NCBI RefSeq assembly: GCF_003047265.1 | Contig: NZ_PZYY01000001.1 | Coordinates: 186,001-250,000 of the forward strand | Origin: Nocardioides terrigena | Lineage (GTDB): Bacteria > Actinomycetota > Actinomycetes > Propionibacteriales > Nocardioidaceae | Length of the DNA stretch: 64,000 nucleotides | Direction of reading: 5' to 3' | In this document: piece by piece, positions 23,751 to 31,422 of the stretch | Layout: each line of letters starts with the position of its first letter | How positions within the stretch are numbered: position 1 is the first letter of the stretch | The notes under the pieces: generated by a model | Told to the model about the DNA's origin: nothing | Seen by the model: only the letters and a program-made list of their open reading frames with translations | The model's database searches: none | Made by a program: the position numbers and the translations under genes

Positions 23751-25814
23751 GTGAGTGACCCCAGCACCGCCGCCCCGTCTGCCGTCTCCGACCTGGTCGA
23801 GCGGTCCAACCGCCTGGGCCAGGACCCGAAGAACACCAACTACGCCGGCGGCAACACCTCCGCCAAGGGCGTCGAGACCGACCCGGTGACCGGTGAGGAC
23901 CTCGAGCTGTTGTGGGTGAAGGGCTCCGGCGGCGACCTGGGCACGCTGACCCCGGCCGGGCTGGCCGTGCTGCGGCTGGACCGGATGCGTGCGCTGGTCG
24001 ACGTCTACCCGGGCGTCGAGCGCGAGGACGAGATGGTCGCGGCGTTCGACTACTGCCTGCACGGCAAGGGCGGCGCCGCCCCCTCGATCGACACCGCCAT
24101 GCACGGGCTCGTGGACGCGGCGCACGTCGACCACCTGCACCCGGACTCCGGGATCGCGATCGCGACCGCCGCGGACGGCGAGGCACTGACCGAGCAGGTG
24201 TACGGCGACAAGGTGGTGTGGGTGCCGTGGCGCCGGCCCGGCTTCCAGCTCGGCCTCGACATCGCGGCCATCAAGGAGGCCAACCCGCAGGCGGTCGGTT
24301 GCGTCCTGGGCGGCCACGGGATCACGGCATGGGGCGACACGAGCGCCGCGTGCGAGAAGAACTCGCTGTGGATGATCCGCACCGCGGAGCGCTACATCAA
24401 GAAGCACTCGAAGAAGGACCCCTTCGGGACGCGGCTCAAGAAGTACGAGCCCCTGGCCCCCGCGAAGCGCAGGGCCCGCGCGGCCGAGCTGGCCCCGCTG
24501 CTGCGCGGCGTGGCCTCGCAGGACCGGCCGATGGTCGGGCACTTCACCGACGACCGGGTCGTCCTCGACTTCCTTGCCGCGAAGAACCACGTCCGGCTGG
24601 CCGAGCTCGGCACCAGCTGCCCGGACCACTTCCTGCGCACCAAGGTCAAGCCGATGGTGCTCGACGTGGCGCCTACCGCCTCGCTGGACAAGGTGCGCGA
24701 GCGGGTGGCGGAGCTGCACGAGGCCTACCGCGCCGACTACGCGGCCTACTACGACCGCAACGCGAAGGCCCTCGGCGGGACGTGGCCGGCCATGCGCGGC
24801 GCCGACCCGCTGATCATCCTGGTGCCCGGCGTCGGGATGTTCTCCTACGGCAAGGACAAGCAGACCGCCCGCGTGGCGGGGGAGTTCTACACCAACGCGA
24901 TCAACGTGATGCGTGGCGCGGAGGGGCTCTCGACGTACGCCCCGATCGACGAGTCGGAGAAGTTCCGCATCGAGTACTGGGCCCTCGAGGAGGCCAAGCT
25001 CCAGCGGATGCCCGCCCCCAAGCCGCTCGCCACCCGGATCGCGCTGGTCACCGGTGCCGCGTCCGGCATCGGCAGGGCCATCGCGGTCAAGCTCGCCGCC
25101 GAGGGTGCCTGCGTGGTGATCGCGGACCTGTCGCTGGAGAAGGCGCAGGCAGCCGCCGCCGAGATCGGCGGTCCTGACGTGGCCGTCGGCGTGCAGGTCG
25201 ACGTGTCCGACGAGCGGGCCGTGCAGGCCATGGTCGATGCCGCCGTGCTGGCCTTCGGTGGCCTCGACCTGGTCGTCAACAACGCCGGGCTGTCGCTGTC
25301 CAAGTCGCTGCTCGACACCACCGTCGCGGACTGGGACCTCCAGCACGACGTGATGGCCAAGGGCTCGTTCCTCGTCTCGCGGGCCGCAGCACGGGTGCTC
25401 ATCGACCAGAAGCTCGGCGGGGACATCGTCTACATCTCGTCGAAGAACTCCGTCTTCGCCGGCCCCAACAACATCGCCTACTCCGCGGTCAAGGCCGACC
25501 AGGCCCACCAGGTGCGGCTGCTGGCCGCCGAGCTCGGCGAGCACGGCGTCAAGGTCAACGGCGTCAACCCCGACGGCGTGGTCCGCGGGTCCGGGATCTT
25601 CGCCGGCGGCTGGGGCGCCCAGCGGGCCGCGGTCTACGGAGTCGACGAGGAGAACCTCGGCGAGTTCTACGCCCAGCGGACCCTGCTCAAGCGCGAGGTG
25701 CTCCCCGAGCACTGCGCCAACGCCGTCTTCGCGCTCTGCGGCCCGGAGATGACCCACACCACCGGCCTCCACATCCCCGTCGACGCAGGCGTCGCCGCGG
25801 CGTTCCTCCGCTGA
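23751..25814 (+). CDS. Bifunctional rhamnulose-1-phosphate aldolase/lactaldehyde dehydrogenase fusion (RhaEW type)
   Basis: The protein has 687 residues and two domains. The N-terminal half (about 1-420) is a class II aldolase/adducin-type domain, with HVDHLHPDSGIAIA and CVLGGHGITAWGD supplying Zn2+-binding His residues. The C-terminal half (about 425-687) is a short-chain dehydrogenase: LVTGAASGIGRAIAVKLA cofactor loop, NNAG, and the catalytic Ser and YSAVK. Such fusions cleave L-rhamnulose 1-phosphate to DHAP plus L-lactaldehyde and oxidise the aldehyde to L-lactate. The start is GTG at 23751. The following kinase and lutABC complete the route. Confidence 0.92.
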   Translation: MSDPSTAAPSAVSDLVERSNRLGQDPKNTNYAGGNTSAKGVETDPVTGEDLELLWVKGSGGDLGTLTPAGLAVLRLDRMRALVDVYPGVEREDEMVAAFDYCLHGKGGAAPSIDTAMHGLVDAAHVDHLHPDSGIAIATAADGEALTEQVYGDKVVWVPWRRPGFQLGLDIAAIKEANPQAVGCVLGGHGITAWGDTSAACEKNSLWMIRTAERYIKKHSKKDPFGTRLKKYEPLAPAKRRARAAELAPLLRGVASQDRPMVGHFTDDRVVLDFLAAKNHVRLAELGTSCPDHFLRTKVKPMVLDVAPTASLDKVRERVAELHEAYRADYAAYYDRNAKALGGTWPAMRGADPLIILVPGVGMFSYGKDKQTARVAGEFYTNAINVMRGAEGLSTYAPIDESEKFRIEYWALEEAKLQRMPAPKPLATRIALVTGAASGIGRAIAVKLAAEGACVVIADLSLEKAQAAAAEIGGPDVAVGVQVDVSDERAVQAMVDAAVLAFGGLDLVVNNAGLSLSKSLLDTTVADWDLQHDVMAKGSFLVSRAAARVLIDQKLGGDIVYISSKNSVFAGPNNIAYSAVKADQAHQVRLLAAELGEHGVKVNGVNPDGVVRGSGIFAGGWGAQRAAVYGVDEENLGEFYAQRTLLKREVLPEHCANAVFALCGPEMTHTTGLHIPVDAGVAAAFLR

Positions 25815-25842
25815 CCGACGACTAGGGTGCGAGCAGGAGGGG

Positions 25843-25904
25843 CCGGTGGTTGAGGTGCGATCAGGAGGTCCCGGTGGTTGAGGTGCGAGCGCAGCGAGCC
25901 TCGA
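25843..25904. repeat. Dispersed repeat, copy 2, overlapping the rhaB start region
   Basis: An 18-mer CCGGTGGTTGAGGTGCGA occurs at 25843-25860 and again at 25871-25888. It is followed by GCGCAGCGAGCCTCGAGACC, related to copy 1 at 21936-22078. The repeat supplies the AGGAGG site and the first codons of rhaB. Confidence 0.7.
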
Positions 25905-27340
25905 GACCGTCCGTCAGCGTCGCCGCCGTCGACCTGGGCGCGTCGAGCGGCCGGGTGATGCTCGGCGAGGTCGGTCCCGGACGCCTGCACCTCGAACCGG
26001 TCGCCCGTTTCGCCAACACCCCGGTGCGCACGCCCGACGGCCTGCACTGGGACGTCCTCGGCCTGTACGCCGCGGCGCTGGCGGGCCTGCGCTCGGCGGC
26101 CCGGCTCGCCGGGACCTCGGGGACGGGGCCGCTGGCCAGCGTCGCCGTGGACAGCTGGGCGGTCGACTACGGCCTGCTCCGCGACGGCCGGCTGCTCGGC
26201 ACGCCCTACCACTACCGCGACGAGCGGCGCTGCACCGTCGGACCCGAGATCGTGCACGCCGCCGTGCACGCCGAGGACCTCCAGCGCCGCAACGGGCTGC
26301 AGTTCCTCCCGTTCAACACCATCTACCAGCTCGCCGCCGACCCGTGGGTCCACGACGCCGACCGGATGCTGCTGGTGCCCGACCTGCTCGGCCACTGGCT
26401 CACCGGCCGCGAGGTCGCCGAGGTCACCAACGCCTCGACCACCGGTCTGCTCGACCCGGGCACGGGGCGGTGGGACGACGAGCTCATCGCGATGCTCGGC
26501 CTGCCGCGGAAGGTCTTCGCCGATCTCGTCCGGCCCGGCGACGTGGTGGGAGACCTGTCCGCGGACGTCGCGTCCTCGCTGGGGGTGGACCACCTGCCGC
26601 TGGTCGCGGTCGGCTCCCACGACACCGCCTCCGCCGTGGTGGGGACCCCGCTCGCGGACGACGCATCGGCGTACCTCTCCCTCGGCACGTGGGGGCTCGT
26701 CGGCCTGGAGCTCGACTCGGCCGTGCTCACCGGCGCGGCCCGCGCGGCCAACTTCACCAACGAGGGCGGCGTCGATGGCACCGTGCGCTTCCTGACCAAC
26801 GTCATGGGGACCTGGCTGCTGAGCGAGACCATGCGCACCTGGGACCGGACCGACCTGGCCGCCCTCCTGGCCGCGGCCGCGGACGTGACGGGCGAGGTGC
26901 CGGTCTTCGACGTCCAGGACCCGCGCTTCGTGCCGCCGGGCGACATGCCGGCCCGCATCGCGGCGTGGTGCGCCGAGCACGACGTCCGGCCACTGGGCGA
27001 CGCCGCGACCACCGTGCGCAGCATCGTCGAGTCGCTCGCGGCGGCGTACGCCACGGCCCTCGACACCGCCGGCACGCTGGCCGGTCGCACGGTCAGCACC
27101 GTCCACGTCGTCGGCGGGGGCGCCCAGAACACCCTGCTCTGCCAGGCGATCGCCGACCGCTCGGGGCGCGAGGTCGTCGCCGGCCCGGTCGAGGCCACCG
27201 CCCTGGGCAACGTGCTCGTGCAGGCCCGAGCGGCCGGCGCGGTGACCGGCGGGCTCGACGACCTGCGTGCCCTCGTAGGGGTGACCCACGACCTGCGACG
27301 CTTCACGCCTCGTGACGCGCGGGGCAGGATGCACGCATGA
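25874..27340 (+). CDS. rhaB: Rhamnulokinase (FGGY family)
   Basis: The protein has 488 residues and phosphorylates L-rhamnulose at C1. The phosphate-binding loop AAVDLGASSGRVMLGEV lies near the N-terminus; VDSWAVDYGLL, VGSHDTASAVVGTP and STVHVVGGGAQNTLLC are typical FGGY blocks. The start is uncertain: GTG at 25874 has AGGAGG 5 nt upstream, while TTG 25850 and GTG 25883 are in frame. The first dozen residues derive from a dispersed repeat and are unlikely to matter for activity. A TAGGGT hexamer at 25823-25828 could give an extra internal promoter. The stop overlaps lutA. Confidence 0.9.
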   Translation: MVEVRAQRASRPSVSVAAVDLGASSGRVMLGEVGPGRLHLEPVARFANTPVRTPDGLHWDVLGLYAAALAGLRSAARLAGTSGTGPLASVAVDSWAVDYGLLRDGRLLGTPYHYRDERRCTVGPEIVHAAVHAEDLQRRNGLQFLPFNTIYQLAADPWVHDADRMLLVPDLLGHWLTGREVAEVTNASTTGLLDPGTGRWDDELIAMLGLPRKVFADLVRPGDVVGDLSADVASSLGVDHLPLVAVGSHDTASAVVGTPLADDASAYLSLGTWGLVGLELDSAVLTGAARAANFTNEGGVDGTVRFLTNVMGTWLLSETMRTWDRTDLAALLAAAADVTGEVPVFDVQDPRFVPPGDMPARIAAWCAEHDVRPLGDAATTVRSIVESLAAAYATALDTAGTLAGRTVSTVHVVGGGAQNTLLCQAIADRSGREVVAGPVEATALGNVLVQARAAGAVTGGLDDLRALVGVTHDLRRFTPRDARGRMHA

Positions 27341-28122
27341 GAGTCGCCCTGCTGGTCACGTGCATCAACGACGCGATGTACCCCGACACCGGCAAGGCCG
27401 TGGTCACGCTGCTGCGCCGCCTCGGGGTCGAGGTCGACTTCCCGACAGCGCAGACGTGCTGCGCCCAGCCGATGGTCAACACGGGCTACCTCGACGAGGC
27501 CGTCCCCGTGGTGCGCACGTTCGTCGACGCCTTCGCGGGGTACGACGCCATCGTCACGCCGAGCGGCTCGTGCGCCGGCTCCGCGCGCCACCAGCACTCG
27601 ATCGTGGCCCGCCGCTCCGGGGACCCCGGCCTCGTGGCGGCCGTCGCGGAGACCGGCCCGCGGACCTACGAGCTGAGCGAGTTCCTCGTCGACGTGCTCG
27701 GCGTGACCGACGTCGGCGCCTACTTCCCGCACCGGGTGACCTACCACCCCACCTGCCACTCGCTGCGGATGCTCGGGGTCGGCGACCGGCCCCGGCAGCT
27801 GCTCGAGAAGGTGCGCGGGCTGACCCTCGTCGACCTGCCTCAGGCCGAGGAGTGCTGCGGCTTCGGTGGGACGTTCGCGGTGAAGAACGCCGACACGTCC
27901 GTGGCGATGGGATCCGACAAGGCGCGCCACGTGCGCGAGACGGGAGCCGAGATGGTGGCGGCCGGCGACAACTCGTGCCTCATGCACATCGGCGGGCTGC
28001 TCTCGCGCGAGCGCTCCGGGGTCCGCACCGTGCACCTCGCCGAGATCCTGGCCGCCACCGAGGACACCGAGTCCCGCTCCGGTGGACCGGCCGTCGGCGC
28101 CCGGGCAGGAGATCTGGCATGA
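27337..28122 (+). CDS. lutA: L-lactate oxidation iron-sulfur protein LutA
   Basis: The protein has 261 residues and two CCG-type cysteine-rich domains: QTCCAQPMVNTGY and AEECCGFGGTFAVKN, with nearby single Cys in SGSCAGSARH and TYHPTCHS. These are the cluster-binding motifs of LutA/YkgE/heterodisulfide-reductase-type subunits. With LutB and LutC it forms an L-lactate-oxidising complex feeding electrons to the respiratory chain. The ATG overlaps the rhaB stop as ATGA, so lactate oxidation is translationally tied to rhamnose breakdown. The last 15 residues are a loosely structured tail. Confidence 0.92.
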   Translation: MRVALLVTCINDAMYPDTGKAVVTLLRRLGVEVDFPTAQTCCAQPMVNTGYLDEAVPVVRTFVDAFAGYDAIVTPSGSCAGSARHQHSIVARRSGDPGLVAAVAETGPRTYELSEFLVDVLGVTDVGAYFPHRVTYHPTCHSLRMLGVGDRPRQLLEKVRGLTLVDLPQAEECCGFGGTFAVKNADTSVAMGSDKARHVRETGAEMVAAGDNSCLMHIGGLLSRERSGVRTVHLAEILAATEDTESRSGGPAVGARAGDLA

Positions 28123-29597
28123 CGGGCACCTTCGTCGGCATGCCGGCCTTCCCCGAGGCCGCCCGCGCCGCGCTGGGCGACACCCAGCTGCGCCACAACC
28201 TCGCGCACGCCACCAAGACGATCCGCGACAAGCGGGCCCGGGTTGTCGCCGAGGTCGAGGACTGGGAGGAGCTGCGCATCGCCGGCGCCGCCGTCAAGGA
28301 GGCCGCGCTGCGCGACCTGGCCACCCACCTCGAGCAGCTCGAGGCATCCCTGGTCGCCGGCGGCGCGACGGTCCACTGGGCCCGCGACGCGGCCGAGGCC
28401 TGCGAGATCGTCGCGCAGGTCGCCCGCTCGCACGGCGTCGACGAGGTGGTCAAGGTCAAGTCGATGGCCACCCAGGAGATCGGCCTCAACGAGGTGCTCG
28501 AGGCCGAGGGCATCGCCGCGTGGGAGACCGACCTCGCCGAGCTCATCGTGCAGCTCGGCGACGACCTGCCCTCCCACATCCTGGTACCGGCCATCCACCG
28601 CAACCGCGCCGAGATCCGCGAGATCTTCCGCCGCCGGATGGCCGACGTCGGCCGCCCCGCCCCCGACGACCTCACCGACGAGCCCGCGGTGCTGGCCGCC
28701 GCCGCCCGCGCCCACCTGCGGGAGAAGTTCCTGCGCGCCAAGGTCGGCGTCTCGGGCGCCAACTTCGCCGTCGCCGAGACCGGCACCCTCGTGGTCGTCG
28801 AGTCCGAGGGCAACGGCCGGATGTGCCTGACCCTGCCTGAGGTGCTCGTCAGCGTGGTCGGCATCGAGAAGGTCGTGCCCACCTGGCGCGACCTGGACCC
28901 ACTGCTGCGGCTGCTGCCGCGATCCTCGACCGGGGAGCGGATGAACCCCTACACCTCCACTTGGACCGGGGTCACCCCCGGCGACGGGCCGCAGGAGGTG
29001 CACGTCGTCCTGCTCGACAACGGCCGCACCAACGCCCTGGCCGACGACGTCGGGCGCCAGGCCCTGCGCTGCATCCGCTGCTCGGCCTGCCTCAACGTGT
29101 GCCCGGTCTACGAGCGGGTCGGCGGTCACGCCTACGGCTCGGTCTACCCCGGGCCGATCGGCGCGATCCTCAACCCGCTCCTCAACGGCGTCTCGGACGA
29201 GCAGACCGCGTCGCTGCCCTACGCCTCCTCGCTGTGTGGTGCCTGCTTCGAGGTCTGCCCGGTGCTCATCGACATCCCCTCGGTGCTGGTCGACCTGCGC
29301 GCGCAGGTCGTCGACAGCCACCGCGGCGACACCGTGCCCAAGCCCGAGGCCGCGGCGATGAAGGCCGCGGCCTGGACGTTCTCCGACTCCCGGCGCCTGG
29401 GCTGGGCCGAGACGGCGTCCGGCCTCGCCGGTCGCGTGCTCGGCCGCTTCGGTCGTACGACGCTCCCGGGCGGTCGCCGGGCGGCCGGCCGGCTGCCGGG
29501 TCCCGCGAGCGCGTGGACGTCGGCGCGCGACCTGCCCGCACCGCCTGCGGAGTCCTTCCGCGCCTGGTGGAAGCGCACCGACGGAGGACGGCGATGA
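28119..29597 (+). CDS. lutB: Lactate utilisation iron-sulfur protein LutB
   Basis: The protein has 492 residues. A LUD domain occupies about 60-290 (LRDLATHLEQL; VSGANFAVAETGTLVVVESE). Two ferredoxin-like motifs follow: CIRCSACLNVCPVYERVGGH (about 311-330) and CGACFEVCPVLIDIP (about 370-384). A basic C-terminal region ends near SFRAWWKRTDGG. This is the standard LutB architecture. The ATG at 28119 overlaps the lutA stop, and lutC follows with another 4-bp overlap. Confidence 0.93.
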   Translation: MTGTFVGMPAFPEAARAALGDTQLRHNLAHATKTIRDKRARVVAEVEDWEELRIAGAAVKEAALRDLATHLEQLEASLVAGGATVHWARDAAEACEIVAQVARSHGVDEVVKVKSMATQEIGLNEVLEAEGIAAWETDLAELIVQLGDDLPSHILVPAIHRNRAEIREIFRRRMADVGRPAPDDLTDEPAVLAAAARAHLREKFLRAKVGVSGANFAVAETGTLVVVESEGNGRMCLTLPEVLVSVVGIEKVVPTWRDLDPLLRLLPRSSTGERMNPYTSTWTGVTPGDGPQEVHVVLLDNGRTNALADDVGRQALRCIRCSACLNVCPVYERVGGHAYGSVYPGPIGAILNPLLNGVSDEQTASLPYASSLCGACFEVCPVLIDIPSVLVDLRAQVVDSHRGDTVPKPEAAAMKAAAWTFSDSRRLGWAETASGLAGRVLGRFGRTTLPGGRRAAGRLPGPASAWTSARDLPAPPAESFRAWWKRTDGGRR

Positions 29598-30226
29598 CGA
29601 GCGCCCGCGACGAGATCCTGGCCAAGGTCCGGGCCGCCCTCGAGGGCGTGGAGCCGGCCGGGCCGCTGCCCGCGCCGCCGATCGTGCACCCGGTGGACGA
29701 CCTGGTGGGCCGCTTCGCCGAGCGGGTCGAGGACTACCGCGCCGTGGTGACCCGCTGCTCGGCCGACGAGGTCGCGGCCACCGTGGCCGCCGTGCTCGCC
29801 GGCGGCAGCGCCGTCGTACCTGCCGGCCTCGGCCTCGACGTGCCCGGTGCCGTCGTCGACCCTTCGACGGGCCCAGGACACCGCGTCGGCCTCTCCGCCG
29901 CGGACCTCGACGGGATCGACGCCGTGGTGACCGCCGCCCGCGTGGGCATCGCGGAGACCGGCACCATCGTGCTCGACCACGCAGAGGACCAGGGTCGCCG
30001 GGCGATCAGCCTGGTCCCCGACCTGCACGTCTGCATCGTGCGTGCCGACCAGGTGGTCGCCGACGTCCCGGACGCGGTGGCGCTGCTCGACCCGCAGCGT
30101 CCGCTGACCTGGATCAGCGGGCCCAGCGCCACCAGCGACATCGAGCTCGACCGGGTCGAGGGCGTCCACGGCCCGCGCACCCTGCACGTGGTCCTCGTCG
30201 ACGACGAGGCGGTGGACCTCCCCTGA
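29594..30226 (+). CDS. lutC: Lactate utilisation protein LutC
   Basis: The protein has 210 residues, all LUD domain: VVTAARVGIAETGTIVLD (about 117-134) and LVPDLHVCIVRADQVVADV are diagnostic. It has no cysteine clusters, as expected for LutC. It is the last gene of the rhamnose-lactate operon. Its TGA is overlapped by CTGAGC, the apparent remnant of a former ATGAGC start of a flavoprotein gene, so the operon may once have continued. Confidence 0.92.
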   Translation: MTSARDEILAKVRAALEGVEPAGPLPAPPIVHPVDDLVGRFAERVEDYRAVVTRCSADEVAATVAAVLAGGSAVVPAGLGLDVPGAVVDPSTGPGHRVGLSAADLDGIDAVVTAARVGIAETGTIVLDHAEDQGRRAISLVPDLHVCIVRADQVVADVPDAVALLDPQRPLTWISGPSATSDIELDRVEGVHGPRTLHVVLVDDEAVDLP

Positions 30227-30320
30227 GCCGCGAGGCGTGGGACGTCGTCGTGGTCGGTGCGGGGCCGGCCGGCTCGGCGGCCGCGCTGGGCGCCCTCGCG
30301 GAGGACCCGTCGCTGCGCGC
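30223..30320 (+). pseudogene. N-terminal remnant of a geranylgeranyl reductase-type flavoprotein
   Basis: Reading from CTG at 30223 gives SREAWDVVVVGAGPAGSAAA (first 20 residues after the start), then LGALAEDPSLRA. This is an unmistakable FAD-binding N-terminus of the geranylgeranyl-reductase/halogenase-like family. Homology ends abruptly near 30320, where the palindrome array begins, and no further flavoprotein sequence is visible. The expected ATG, overlapping the lutC stop, reads CTG. Loss of the start codon and of over 90 percent of the gene marks it as a decayed fragment. Confidence 0.7.
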
Positions 30321-30331
30321 GAGGTTCGGCT

Positions 30332-30627
30332 CGCTTCCCTGCGCACCTGCGCAACTCACAGGGTGGGTGTCCTCCGCTTCCCTGCGCGCCTGCGCAGGTA
30401 TCGAGGCGGGCAGTGGACGTTTCCCTGCGCACGTGCGCAGGTAAGGCCCGGTCGCCTGCCCTGATAGCTGCGCACCCGCGCAGGTAAGGCCCGATGGCCG
30501 CACCCCATGGCTGCGCACCTGCGCAGGGAAGGCCCGATCTCCTCGGCCCGAGAGCTGCGCACGCGCGCAGGGAACGCGCGGACGGCTCGCCCCATGGCTG
30601 CGCACCTGCGCAGGGAAGGGCCCGCTA
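30332..30627. repeat. Array of seven palindromes at a 43-bp period
   Basis: The core CTGCGCACNNGCGCAG is centred at about 30346.5, 30389.5, 30432.5, 30475.5, 30518.5, 30562.5 and 30605.5, so the steps are 43, 43, 43, 43, 44 and 43 bp. Each unit has about 26 bp of related sequence (core, then GGTAAGGCCCG or GGGAAGGCCCG in the central units) and 17-18 bp of different sequence. The outer units are more diverged; the unit at 30424-30441 is a perfect 18-bp palindrome. No coding frame follows the period. The stretch covers most of the 398-bp gap between lutC and the dksA-like gene. Confidence 0.85.
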
Positions 30628-31002
30628 GCGTGCACCCGGCTGGGTCAGTGCCGGGTCAGGGCAGGGACGCGCAGGCACGCACCTGCGCGCCGTGGGTCGG
30701 GCCTCGAGGCGGGCGGCCGGGATCGGGTTGCCGCAGCGCTCGCAGGTGCCGTAGGTCGCGTCGTCGAGCCGGGACACGGCACGGTCCACCTCCGCGAGGT
30801 GGTCGCGCGCCTGGGCGACCAGCGCCCCGATCTGCGAGCGCTCGAAGGCGATCGTCGCCCCCTCAGGGTCGTGCTCGTCGTCGGCGTTGGTGTCGAGGGA
30901 TGCCGCGACCACCGAGTCGTAGTCACCCGTGAGTGCCGCCAGCCGGGCGAGCACCGTCGCCCGCTCGGCCTCCAGCCGTGCCCGTGCCCGTGACTCGTCC
31001 AC
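30625..31002 (-). CDS. DksA/TraR C4 zinc-finger protein, probably frameshifted at the 3' end
   Basis: The protein has 125 residues as read from GTG 31002. A helical coiled-coil part is followed by YGTCERCGNPIP and a 17-residue spacer to the third Cys, exactly the family pattern. The fourth Cys should come three residues later (CxxC), but the frame gives CVPARPC. Adding one base near 30675 restores C-V-x-C-A-S-L-P and a stop at 30656-30658. DksA/TraR proteins bind RNA polymerase and modulate transcription. This is either a recent one-base deletion at a hairpin or a sequencing error. Confidence 0.75.
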   Translation of the reverse strand: MDESRARARLEAERATVLARLAALTGDYDSVVAASLDTNADDEHDPEGATIAFERSQIGALVAQARDHLAEVDRAVSRLDDATYGTCERCGNPIPAARLEARPTARRCVPARPCPDPALTQPGAR

Positions 31003-31053
31003 CCCTGCATGCTGCCACCGACGCGTCACCCGGCACCCGACAGGATGGGTCCC

Positions 31054-31344
31054 ATGAGTGCCTACTGGATCAGCATCTACCGGGAGATCACCGACGAGGC
31101 GAAGGTCGCGGCGTACGCCGAGCTGGCCGGGCCCGCGCTGCGGGCGGCGGGCGGGACGTTCGTGGTGCGCGGACTGCCGGAGCAGACCTACGAAGCGGGC
31201 GAGGTGACGCGCACCGTGGTCAGCGTCTTCGACTCGGTCGACGCGGCCCGGGCCGCCCACGACAGCCCGGCCTACCAGGAGGCGCTGGCCGCGCTCGACG
31301 GCGGCGCCGTGCGGGACCTGCGGATCGTGCCGGGCGCGGAGTAG
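31054..31344 (+). CDS. DUF1330 family protein
   Basis: The protein has 96 residues with the dimeric ferredoxin-like pattern of DUF1330: MSAYWISIYREITDE at the start, GGTFVVRGLPEQTYEAGE in the centre, and AARAAHDSPAYQEALAAL near the end. Its function is unknown; the family is small, cytoplasmic and usually stand-alone. No Shine-Dalgarno sequence is seen. CAGGAT ends 7 nt before the ATG and may act as a weak -10 element. It is divergent from the dksA-like gene. Confidence 0.8.
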   Translation: MSAYWISIYREITDEAKVAAYAELAGPALRAAGGTFVVRGLPEQTYEAGEVTRTVVSVFDSVDAARAAHDSPAYQEALAALDGGAVRDLRIVPGAE

Positions 31345-31370
31345 CCCCACCCGGTCCGCTCCGGACAGGC

Positions 31371-31410
31371 GAACGGCGCCACGGCCCTGCAGCAGGCCGT
31401 GGCGCCGTTC
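31371..31410. terminator. Bidirectional terminator, 16-bp perfect stem
   Basis: Arms GAACGGCGCCACGGCC (31371-31386) and its exact complement (31395-31410) enclose an 8-nt loop between the convergent DUF1330 and amt genes. Confidence 0.85.
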
Positions 31411-31422
31411 CACCCCGAGCGA

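Noticed and set aside
30332..30627. The palindrome array as a CRISPR array
   Set aside because: Spacers are only 17-18 bp, repeats are degenerate from unit to unit, and there are no cas genes in the window; treated as a non-CRISPR periodic repeat.
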